A program made the translations under genes and the position numbers. From the NCBI GenBank assembly GCA_907163375.1, contig CAJQUW010006406.1:62001-126000 (forward strand): DNA of 64,000 nt. Direction: 5' to 3'. The notes beneath the pieces were generated by a model. The model made no database searches. It was not told the DNA's origin and saw only the letters and a program-made list of their open reading frames with translations. Positions 22,571-33,577 of the stretch are shown here, in pieces. Origin of the DNA: Prostheceraeus crozeri. Its lineage: Eukaryota; Platyhelminthes; Polycladida; Euryleptidae. How positions within the stretch are numbered: position 1 is the first letter of the stretch; each line of letters begins with the position of its first letter.

Positions 22571-22646
22571 TGCGAATCGTGCATTAGATTGGGTAGCGCA
22601 CAGGTCTAGTTAACCTTGGTCGTAGGTTCGAATCCTACCATTCGCA
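22571..22646 (+). tRNA. tRNA-like sequence, anticodon AGT (threonine-like), probably pseudogene or SINE head
   Basis: The 7 bp acceptor arms TGCGAAT and ATTCGCA pair. T arm GTAGG/CCTAC has loop TTCGAAT. Anticodon loop CTAGTTA has anticodon AGT at 22608-22610. A box TGCATTAGATTGG and B box GGTTCGAATCC are present. Defects: one extra C between T stem and acceptor, no base between D and anticodon stems, and a weak 4 bp anticodon stem. Confidence 0.5.
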
Positions 22647-22669
22647 CAACTTTTGCATGGCAATCTGAT

Positions 22670-22725
22670 CTATCGTGTATTTTGTGTATCTCGTGTATTT
22701 CGTGTGTATCGTGTATCTCGTTGTT
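22670..22725. repeat. Short degenerate TCGTGTAT repeat
   Basis: Several imperfect copies of TATCGTGTAT and TTTCGTGTG directly after the tRNA-like sequence, as seen in tails of some SINEs. The sequence from 21919 to 22570 shows no supported feature. Confidence 0.6.
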
Positions 22726-23473
22726 GTTAATTCTCAGACTACGATTCTTACACATGCAATTCTTACGATGCACACATATACAAAAACAAGTTAAGGGGAA
22801 TGGAACATCCTCACTTTTGCACCTATATTTGAGAATTTAGAATGTGCAGAATTCGTTTTCATTCGGGAATAACTGATATTATGAAGCATTTACAGATGGA
22901 TGAATGAAGAGACAGGATCAGCGCATATCTTGGAAACGCATCATTTCCATGATGTTTTATCAACATGTTGGCATGTCTTTCCGAATATATCACTGCCAGT
23001 TGAGCATGTTTTTCGTCGCAATGTGTGTGAGACCCCGCTCGTCAGGGTTTGAGTGTTCAGGTTAAGGTCGAAACGAACCAGATGAGCACCTGCTGATGAC
23101 TGACCACCTGCAGCATTAGTACGTCCCTTGGTCAATAGGTTCAGTATTGGTAGAAATTGATCATCAGTAGAATTGTGGCAAAAGTGTTGTATTCCACTAC
23201 TATGTAGAAATGTAGAAAAAGAGTAGTTATTTATTTTGTGTAGTGTTACTTCTAGTGTGTAGCATTATTTCTATTAAGTTCTAGTATACGCCTACACATA
23301 GCTCTATGTCATAGTCGGCTGCCAATCTTCCGCCATCTGGCTGAAATTCGCCAAAAAAGGGTCTGAAAAGTCGACTATTTTTCATCCACGGACACGGACG
23401 GCTTGCTCTCTATAAATTCAGTGAAATCGTTAATGTTACATGCTTCAAACTGATTCAACCTGATAACTGCAGG

Positions 23474-25448
23474 CAGAGGCGTCGCTAAGGAAACATCATT
23501 GTGGGGGGGGGGTGGTTTGCTAAATTTTACCTGATTTACAACTTAGAGCCAAAATTTGCCTGATTATTGCACACACGCATACTCACACACATTCCAACAT
23601 GTTTCATGTTTATATCCTACAGAAGAGGTACCTGCAGTGTTGGATTTGAGGGGAGGGAAAGTGGGGAAGTTCCCCTGCACTGCCTCATCTCATCCCCGGC
23701 ACTGGAGATGCACCTTCCTTCCCTGAGGGGGAAGAATATTTCCAGTAGATAGGCTTTACATTGCCTCAACCAGATTGATTGAGCATCAGTTCATTATTTT
23801 AGTGAATATGAGCAACATTGACAGGCGCATGCCTAGATTCCTCACGATTCTTCATAAGCTTAATTGTCTTATCATCAAAAATTGACCTTCTTTGTTCATA
23901 AAGATAACAAATAAATTCGAGAAGCAGAAAGTGCTGAATGAAATAATTAGAAGGTAGCGAAACCATCACAAAAAGAGTGGAATCCAGAATGCTATCTTGA
24001 TTCTTTCAGGGTCTTGATGACAACACACACAGTATTTTATTCATATTAATGTAATAGAGCTCTCCACAATCAATAAAATCAAGTTTGGGAACATTGTTTA
24101 ACTTTCACTCTGTGAATATTGACAGAAGCCCGAATTTTGTGAATTCATTATAGGTCTAATTACAATAAATTACAGAATGATCATCTGCGGAATGTTTGTG
24201 TGGATCTTCACATGCGAGACCTACTATGAATTTCTGATGCACAAGGGTATCCACGCACCTTATTTGAAGCATTATTTAACCAAATGCGGGTGGCACCAAA
24301 TGCATGCATTGGAGAGTCCCTTTCAAGGATCAAATGGGCCTATCTCCTACTTTTTCCATTTATGGTTCAACTGTTTTCAAAATAATTCGCGGGTGTTCTT
24401 AGTGCGAGGATGATAGTGGTGCTATATGAATCAATGTCCTCTTTCTTTTGATCACCCTTTTTCCGACTTTGGTTGTAGCGTTGACCCAAAAACTTCCGTT
24501 CGAAAGCTTCCCCCTACTGCTATCATGCTCAAATCCAACACTAGGTACCTACCTAATCATCTAATCGGTCGGAAATGACGCCTATAAATGAAAAATAATT
24601 TAATTGGTGGTTATTTAAGTGGCCAATGAAATGCCGATGACGTTAAGTTAATTTGTGCGCAATTGGATCCCGTAGTATCGACTGTTAAGGAAATTTTCGA
24701 CAGTGTTTGCATCGAGAAAGTTAACACGCTGTTGACAATAAACTTCTACGCACAGAGAAGACGGTTTGCCTTATTCATACTATATCCCGTGCGCTTTCCG
24801 CGGTGCGCGTGTGAATGACTCGGTATGAGGAAGGTTTGATGAAATCCACCGTAACGATGACGTCATCTCCTCAAGGGACAACGCAATAGCCAGAGCTTAC
24901 GTGTATATCAATCAACGGTTAAATATACACTACCCAGCTAGGCAGAATGAGTTGCAGGCGTTTCAGCGTTAGGTGATTCAGTGCCAATATTCACTGGCCA
25001 CATTATAGGTAAGGTACTGGAATTAAATTTCAATTCCACTTAGATATTTTAAATTTAGCAGAGCTAACTCACATCGCCTTATGTTCCAATTTTTAAGAAA
25101 TTGCGAGGCGACTGTTCCTCCTGCTCGCATATACAGTCATCCCCGGTGCAGGTCGTTTTCAGCGCGCTATGTTTGACTGCTTTCGCGTGACAAATCAATA
25201 TCATCAACGGCAACTAACCATATACTTTCTGGTGTCTAGAAAGGGTGAGAATTTCCCGACATTACGATGTGTTTTTGTGACAAGACGTGTTTTTGTGGCT
25301 AAGAACAACGTCAGTGAATATTGGAGCTGAATCGCCGGCAAACCGGCGGTTTGCCTGAAATTTCTCATTTTACCTGAATCTTTTTATTAATTTCATATTG
25401 GGGGGGGGGTGTTACGGTCCCCCACACCCCCCGGTCGCGACGCCTCTG
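23474..25448. mobile_element. hAT element, 1975 bp, non-autonomous
   Basis: The ends are CAGAGGCGTCGC and, inverted, GCGACGCCTCTG, with G-rich runs just inside both. An exact 8 bp duplication ACTGCAGG lies at 23466-23473 and 25449-25456. It holds a second hAT-type element. No transposase frame seen. Confidence 0.92.
23635..24543. mobile_element. hAT element nested in hAT, 909 bp
   Basis: The left end CAGTGTTGGATTTGAG and right end CTCAAATCCAACACTA are inverted. The flanks are GGTACCTG (23627-23634) and GGTACCTA (24544-24551), an 8 bp duplication with one mismatch. Non-coding. Confidence 0.82.
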
Positions 25449-25752
25449 ACTGCAGGCCTGTCATTACTCCTCAAATTTGTTTATTACTCCTCAAATCCTC
25501 AATAATTCCTCAAATATAGCTTAAATATGAGAAATTCCTCAAATACGCTTTACAGACTAAATGTCGGATAATGTATTTTTTTTTGGCGAATGGTGATGAT
25601 GTGTGAACTTCCAAACAAGAAGCTAAGATAGAATCCTGTAACATGTACCCTACATCCATGCTGCTAATCATGAATCACTCATGATTTGTTTCTTTTCTTT
25701 TTCTTCTCTCATAATTTATAACTAAATGATTTTTCTCTCACACACTTGGTAG

Positions 25753-25952
25753 ATTTTAGATGGCGTAATCCCGCTGTGCTAGCCAGATCTGATATTTTGA
25801 TTGGAAACAGACCTGTCCTTTTATCATCTGAATGGGCAGACTGTCAAAAAGAATCTTTTCAATATATAAGTGATAAACATAATTTTGAAAAGAGCGACTT
25901 ACTCACCAATTCATTCCACATGAGGAGAGGAGAACCGTTGCTTGTCCTTCTA
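25753..25952 (+). CDS. Orphan host exon, unrecognised protein
   Basis: A 200 bp exon from acceptor ACTTGGTAG to donor GTAAGT. Two bases precede the first full codon and it ends in phase 0. It reads FRWRNPAVLARSDILIGNRP, VLLSSEWADCQKESFQYISD and, at the end, RRGEPLLVLL. The amino-acid usage is that of a conserved globular protein. I could not name it or find its neighbours; any partner exons would be on the + strand outside or within the surrounding transposons. It lies between the two inverted TTGGTC blocks. Confidence 0.6.
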
Positions 25953-28900
25953 GTAAGTATTTTTAAATTTCTAGACATTTTAGGATATAATGATTTTCTT
26001 TTAGCCATGTCATATTTAGCACATCAAAAATTAACCAGTCGTTAGCTTGTTTTTTTTTAATTTTGTTACCTTGACGCACTTTGTTACGTTGAATGTCGTT
26101 TTCATTTCTGCAAGCTACAGGGCTGCAGATGTTCCGGTTCGTCTGGACTTATTTTGCTAAGCAGAGAAGTTGTCCGAAGTTATTGTCTGTCGAACTCACT
26201 CATTAAATGCTTTCACGTATTTAATGAGTGAAACACTGCGATCAACCTACAGAAATTGTATATTTGAACACTGCAATTTTTACTTCTAGTTTCATAATAT
26301 TGCTTAGAATTCCAACAATAAAATGCACATTCAATTATTTTCATTAATTATCTTGACCTTTGTCACAACCTTCTTTATATGTTTCTGCGACTATATGGCT
26401 GCCAAATACATGCATGTACTTCTTAAAGAACTTAAGGATATCGATATTCCATATCCATTATATGATAACATATAGGTAGCCCAGCCCACTTGGATTTCAG
26501 TGCTCTTATCAAAAGCTCTTATCTGAAGCGTTTGTTTCACTCACTCTCTTCCATTTTATTTCCGCTGAACATGAACACATCCGACGGGGTAAAGCGGATG
26601 GTCACTAAATTTAGTGTCTACATGCCTCCTGGTCACTAGCGTGCGGGGTTGGAAGCGTATGAAGCTCTGCTATCTTATGAGTCTTTTTGCAGCTACATTT
26701 TCCAGGGTCTGCTGATCGACATTTATCCTGGATGAATTATTCACTTATAGATCGTTTTCATAATTTGCTAAACACAGGTTGGTGTGAAATTAGTGCACAC
26801 ATTGCTTATCGTTGCATGTGAACTTAGATTAATTAAGACATTGAACCACATAGTACTGGATTGGTAGATTTCCAACCTGGGTTTACTGCAAGATGTGGAC
26901 GTCAATATCTCGGCGCAACTTCATGCGAATAGAGGTGATAATTATCACCTCCAAAGATTATAAATCTCTCACTCTTTGCCTGTATGAGACCAACAACTCA
27001 ACTGGCAAGCCTGTTCCCGACACTTGTTTTGTGTTGTATATGAGAGAATTTATGTTCATTTGAATGTAGATCGGAGCGATATGATCAAACGCTAACAAGT
27101 AAACAAAACCCGCCAAAACTTATGTAGCATAAAGTAAAATTAATAATTTAGTGTGCAGTGTGGCGTATCCTTCATGATAAATTACTGACTTTTTTAAGTC
27201 ACAGGCATTCCGTCAACGATTTAAGCTTTCTATACTTATGGGTTACTCTCCTCCCAAATTTGTTTTAAGTCCGTAAAAATTAATCGTTGCAAAGCCACAG
27301 ATGCATGTGGTTGAGGATATATCCTACATTCAAAAAAATTACAGTATACAAATCTGACAAGCATCATTGAATTGGAGACGATAGCGTGAAGCAGAGCGAT
27401 ATCAGCAGCTTGATTTGACATCCTCTGTTCGACACATTCTAAGCAGATAATACTTGAGGCAACAAATTGATTTCGTAACAACGCGGGAAGTGATTATGAC
27501 CAAGTCAGTATTCCTTTGCAATATACTTCAAAAAGTGGGGTGTGGTCAACCCTTGGGTTACCTTCTTCGTTGTGACTTTCATGATTTGAAGTTTGGCCCA
27601 AAGTCCGTGCTAAAATTTGTAGTTTTTCTTGCAATTATCATAGTAGGCTCCGTTTCCATTCCTCAAATTTTTCACAAAAAATCCTCAATTTTTTTCATAG
27701 GCTAATCACAGGCCTGTAATTGTCTACAATGGCTCTCAGATATTGTTGTATCGTGACTCTGTCGTCTAACATAATTTTGGAGATTTTATTATCCGGCCAT
27801 TCGACCTTTTGATGTTTAAAAAAAATTTCCGCCAAAACGACTTTCTTCTGTTGGCAGCTATGCATCTAGTGTCATTGCATTTTTTGCTTCCACTCTCTAT
27901 TTTTGTTACTTTATCAATCGGCCTTATCTTGTTTCGATCATGATTTTCTTGACTATCGCGACAGCAATTTGTAATGCTTCATAGAAAAAGTGAGTGCAAT
28001 ACTGTGTATCACCAACAGGTTGAATTACGCAGATTCTTTGTCCATTCTCGTTTTGATTCGATCACAATTTGAATTCTTTTCTACATGTGTATGTTTCCTT
28101 GATTTCTTCGTCATGATACCACATCATCAGGAAAGTTGAGACCATCTGTTGCTATGCCTTGCGATATTTTTTCGATAGCCAGTAAATTTTTGATTGGTTC
28201 AAGTCCTAGTTGCGGCATTGATTCCCTTCGAAAATGTTCCATGCATTTCCTACTAAAGTGACAAGCAGCGTTGCATTGTTGAAGAAAATTGCCATCATAC
28301 TTAATAAATTACGCGATGGTCGATGATTCGACTCTGACATGGAAACCGGCCGGGATGTTGTTGTCGGTCGGGCTCCGCGGCCGGCCTAGATCGAACTTCA
28401 GACCGGGATTTATGTCCGGCTTCAGGTAGATTTTATCCAAGATTCAGCCTATTTTAGCTCAGTTTCCTGTTCTCAAGGCCTATTTTGGACCGGCTTCGGG
28501 CAAGCTGCCTCACGTTGAATGCAATTTGTTTGAGAGCAAATTCAGTTCGCCGGCACTGATCGAGCCAGACCACAGAGAAATAAACGATGTGCTCTTACAA
28601 TGGTGAAGTTAATAATATTCATCAATTTTTGAATTACTCTTTTAATCGTAGCACACGTTAAATATCCAATCAGACTGCTCGAATGATCCGTCAGGAATTC
28701 GTCTGGCCAGTAAGTCAATAAATGTTTCCAATATCACCGGAAGGCAGAAACATTTAACTACACCTCATTTAATTAGTGACACTGTTTATTACGGTCTCCC
28801 AAAAGTAATCGCGTATGAAACTACCCACTAATGTTTTTCCTTTTGGATTGCTTATGAAAATGAAAGTGATTTCAGTTTGATTCAAATTTTATTCTTAAAT

Positions 28901-29962
28901 GAACAGAAGCACGTTTTTATGATTCACATTGCAAATGCCTTGAACTTGAGAGATTATTCTTGTCACATCAGTCGTATTTTTTCATTCGCTCAAGAGATCA
29001 ATTGTCCTCGTTGCCACTGCTATCGTCAAAAATCCTTGCCTTAATGACGTCTGCATCTACTAGACTCTTGATCCCTTTATTCACTTAGTTTTGTTTAAAC
29101 ATCCACATCAGAGTCTATACGTGTGGGTTTCATGATTTCATTTGTGCAATTCTTCATGATTGACGGCATCTACCTTACCAACCACTAATTTCAGGCCTGT
29201 TCTTGAGCAAGTCCAAACATTCGCTGCTGCCTCAGAAACTCGTGTTGCTGAAATTCTGAGCAAATTGCGCGGCTTGTCTTGAGTGCCATGCCTTACTCGA
29301 AAGCCTAGACCATATCGGTATGGACACGACAATGACCCCAAACGACGTTTACTTACGCAGAAATTTCAGATAGTATTGTCTGTGTATTTCATTGTCTACG
29401 TTTGATGTCCTTTGAGTAAGAGTAAATATATACCCATGCAATACACAGATAATGCTGTCTTGAATTCCTACAAAAGAGTATGACGTTAGGGGACCTTATA
29501 CCCATGCAGACATGTCTTCGAGTAAGACATGGCACTTAAGGCAAGCGGCGTAGCAACTTGTTCAATGTATGGGCTACATGTGAGACTAAGTTCAAATCGC
29601 TTAAATCGTTGCTGCTTCCGGAATATTACCATTATGAATTATAAATAATTCCCTCATTTAATTTTTCATCACGCTAGTAATGTGCGTATAAATTTGTGCA
29701 TATAATGTGCATTTTCTTGAATGTTTACAGTCAGGTTTGTATCTCGCCAAAATTTTGATAAATATAATACAATATAATACAGTGCATTCCATATACATGC
29801 GATCATAAAATAGCACATTTTTTCTTTTAGCCGAAACTTTATTTGTCACTTAAATATTATACAGACTGCTCGAAGTGGTTGCAGCACTCAGTGCTTTTGT
29901 CAATACCTAACCAAAACTATGTTTGCATCTTAATTATATCTTCGTGTTGTGATTCAATTCCC
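25953..29962. other. Sequence without a supported gene
   Basis: AT-rich, with a small perfect hairpin at about 26190-26222 (ACTCATTAAAT, loop, ATTTAATGAGT) and a GC-rich patch at 28340-28400 (CGGCCGG words). A minus-strand frame at 29138-29341 is open but has no convincing splice context. Confidence 0.5.
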
Positions 29963-30605
29963 TGCGCTCATGATTCAATTCTTACTCATCAACATCTTAT
30001 TTCTTTGTTATTATGTCCTTGTATCTAATGTTTCTATTAGTTTTCAGTCAATTTTGCTAAAATTCAGAGCTATAAGTGATTATGGTGAAGTGTTTGCTAT
30101 ATTGCTCATCATTTTCACGAAATATTTGAATTATTTGGCATAATCATCTGAATTGGCTACAGCATCAGGAGTTCCAACACATTCCGGTAAGACAAGAATC
30201 GGGATTACGAATTGGAGAAATTGAGATATTTTTAAAGTACACATCTATGGGTATACTTTGTAGATGATGAAGCACTGCGCTCATTATTCAATTCTTACTC
30301 ATCATCTTATTTCTTTGTTATTATGTCCTTGTATCTAATGTTTCTAATTAGTTTTCAGTCAATTTTGCCAAAATTCAGAGCTATAAGCGATTATGGTGAA
30401 GTGTTTGTTATATTGCTCATCATTTTCACGAAATATTTGAATTATTTGGCATAGTCATCTGAATTGGCTACAGCATCAGGAGTTCCAACATATTCCGGTA
30501 AGACAAGAATCGGGATTACGAATTGGAGAAATTGAGATATTTTTAAAGTACACATCTATGGGTTTACTTTGTAGATGATGAAGCACTGCGCTCATGATTC
30601 AATTT
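29963..30605. repeat. Tandem duplication, two units of about 312 bp
   Basis: Units start TGCGCTCATGATTCAATTC at 29963, 30276 and, as a short third start, 30587. The two full units are nearly identical, including AATTATTTGGCATA and GGAGTTCCAACA. Non-coding. Confidence 0.95.
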
Positions 30606-31379
30606 CACCAACATCCAAATGCTTGCTGCAGAGGACAACTGTTTCTCGTAGAAGATTTTATGAGTTCGAAGTAGGCCAGTGGTATGACAAGGTAAGGAGA
30701 CACTGAAATTCGAGTGAATTTAAGCCTACTGACAACACTCGATATCATTCATCAAGTATGTACCTGATTTTTCAGTGATAACAGAACTCGCTTTATTCTT
30801 GCATTGTTGCTCATCGGTATGTATTTCGCACGGTTAATTCAGCTTCTACTTGATAGGGAAAATGCATGAACAGATTGTTTCCGGAAATGCTGTTCTTCTC
30901 TATTCATGGAGTTTTCGAGCAGCGCGACTTTGACGTATGGACGAAACATCATGTACAATCATATGTTTAAAAAATCTTGGAAATACTTATGAAGCAATAC
31001 TACATGAACACTAAATATTACAAATTTTTTGAATTTATTATTGTTGAAATGCTTCGAACATGTGTCAAAGTCGTTCTCATTCTCGATAACTCAATTAACA
31101 GGTAAAGACAGCATTTTTCATAAATGGAATAACTGTTCATATGTTTTCATGCTCATGCAGCAGTTGAATCTAGCCGGACACATCAAAGAGTAACAATGTA
31201 AGAATAGAACGAGTCAGATATCGCCGCAATATTAGAACTACGCCCTCAATCAAGTTCGAAATTTAATGTAATCATGCTTCTTCGCTCTCGATCAAGAGCG
31301 ATGTATTGACAATCACGCTAATTTGTGCTCGATCGAGTGCGAAAAGTGAAAATCGCGTTTGATCGTACACTAAGTCGAC

Positions 31380-31694
31380 CAATGTTTGCTAATGGGAGGC
31401 TACGGTGGGATTAGGTTGACCAATATAAGCTATCGGCGGCGGCTGAAGGTTACGTTGGCTTAAAGAGGCAATAAAGTGGGATTAAATTGGCGTTTGTTGG
31501 CATAAGGATGGCTAGAGCAGCGCTTGGATGGCCATCGCACGAAAATATGTTGGATTACGTTGGTTCAAGACCGGTTCTAGGTTGGATTGCCTTCATAGAA
31601 CCAATGTAGGCCCGCTGTATCATTTCCAATTTTTGACCATTGTAAATGGCCAATGAAGGTCCAACGTAGTACCAACGTATCTGTGTTACTTGGG
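31380..31694. repeat. TTGGTC/TTGGCC-rich inverted block, right
   Basis: Reverse complement begins CCCAAGTAACACAGATACG and continues with ACGTTGGACC and CATTGGCC words, mirroring 20340-20640. Together the blocks could be termini of one 11.4 kb element or two separate copies. Only a 2 bp GT is shared at the flanks. Confidence 0.65.
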
Positions 31695-31789
31695 GTGTCT
31701 ATTTGACAGAGCTCGATCGTCGTTTGTGTTCGCCATCTACTTATAGTTCTGAGAGAGACTTGCTTACAAGACTCTTGAAAGTAATGGCC

Positions 31790-32665
31790 ATAGAGCGGAA
31801 TATTAGGCAAACTGCGCATTTAGTAAATCCTCAATGTGTCTACACTTTCGATTTTATTAAATGAACTCAAGGGAGATGCAGTCGGAATTGTTACAAAATA
31901 TGAGATATAAACATTTATGCAGTTTTGAAGAAATTACAACGCAATTGACTGATCATGATAGTATAAAGCAGATGGAAATGATAGTATTTTACAGATCGTC
32001 CGTGTCATGACAGCCTTGAAGAGGTAATGTTTGTTAAATTAGCAACTCGATGACCTGCTGTTGCTTTCATGCTGAACCTCATGCTGAATTTTTAGGCGTG
32101 ATCATATGAAAAGCAACCTGCCACTGGTACCTACAGCAAAATAACAGTATCAAAGACAATTATGATTTCAATTGACATTGAAAGATGTCAATTGAATGGG
32201 TCCACATCACGGATTCAAGAAGTGAAACATAACTTTAGTGAATCATAAAATCATGCCGGTGAGAATTGAATTAGAAACTTGAAATTTCAGCCAGGAAAGC
32301 ACGAATTTATAATGATCGTGACTTTTTCATGAAGACTTCCATTATAATACGGATCTTGAAATTCCCTTGATAATCAGCTTGATTTCAGCTTTGTAGGGAT
32401 GCTTATTATAGCAAATATTCATTCCTTTTGATATCCAACTTGTTTCATACTACTTATTTAGGAGAGTCATCTCGGTAGTATATAAATTCGAAAATTTTGA
32501 CTTTTTTCAAAAGTGCTCAAATAATTTTTTGGACAACGGGAACGTAATCTCCGTAAAACACTGAATCTTATGATATAAAATTTTCCACTGTATACATACA
32601 GATACTTTTTTGAGTCGACACACTCTACCTATATCCCTAGCTACTCTATGGTCGACATTCTACCT
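31790..32665 (+). repeat. Dispersed repeat family, copy A
   Basis: Unknown family of about 870 bp. Landmarks: CTACACTTTCGATTTTATTA, GAAGAAATTACAACG, TATTTTACAGATC, CAACCTGCCACTGGTA and CACTGTATACATACAGATAC. An inverted, interrupted copy lies at 50205-53595. No coding frame is evident. From 32666 to 33302, upstream of NUP85, nothing specific is seen. Confidence 0.85.
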
Positions 32666-33302
32666 ATATATCCCTATTCTATGGTAATGGCTATCCTACC
32701 ATATTCATTAGTGGTCGTCAATCTGAGTTTGGCCCCACTCGAAAAAGGGTGGTTTACGAGTTCCCTTTTGTGGTGATTGCACCAGTAAAGTCGTCTGAAA
32801 ACGTATTCTTTCATCAACTCAGAAAGTTTTTCCGGCTATGAGCCCAAAGACATGGATATACATTATCTTTGATTGAGCCTGTTGTTATGTATATATCTCG
32901 TTACCATCCTGACTTATGTATCCACAAAGACTTAAAACATATCCTACGCTTGCCTTGGCTTTAGCTTTTTTTGTCATTACTTTCTATTGTCTTCGGTAAA
33001 TTTATTGTGCCTGTAAATGCACTATTGAGATATCTCTGAAGTTTGTCCGAGTGCCATGTCCGCAGTCTATGCCAGTCTGATGAGCTGTATGAAATGTGTC
33101 TGTGCACTTTGTGCGTCACAACTGTCGTACTTTTCCTGAAGAGAGGACGCGAAATAGCTATCGGGATGTTAAAATTGACGTTGTTTTCTCCTGACTTTGT
33201 TTTTACTGCTCAATATTATCTTTGTTGTACTGTTTCATCTTTCAAAAGACTTTCATTATTACGATCACATGGTATTGCTTAGTAAAGACATCACCATATT
33301 TT

Positions 33303-33577
33303 ATGGAGGAAATTGAAAGCCATTGCGAGCTGAGTATCTATGTTCCGACTTCGGAAACTCGTCTCAGTCATTCCTGGTCCATAGGATACAATATCGGTGT
33401 TTTTGCAACTCGGAAATTCAGTGAATCAGCAAAGGAGAGGCATACGTCAATTCTGCACGATGTAAAATGGGCCAGCATCATGCATGATTCTCCATTTATG
33501 AGAAGATTGGCATCTGAATCTCATAAGATATTTTTGATGATTCAAGATTCAGCTCGTCATAATCCAAGTACAAACCA
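33303..33577 (+). CDS. NUP85: NUP85 coding exon 1
   Basis: Codes residues 1-91 plus two bases of codon 92. The donor is GTAAGT right after CAAACCA. It covers the N-terminal insertion strand for Seh1 and the first solenoid helices. An upstream in-frame start at 33222 exists but reads hydrophobic sequence unlike the family, so 33303 is preferred. Confidence 0.92.

Noticed and set aside
29138-29341. Minus-strand frame reading GLKLVVGKVDAVNHEEL
   Set aside because: No convincing splice sites or family; left uncalled.
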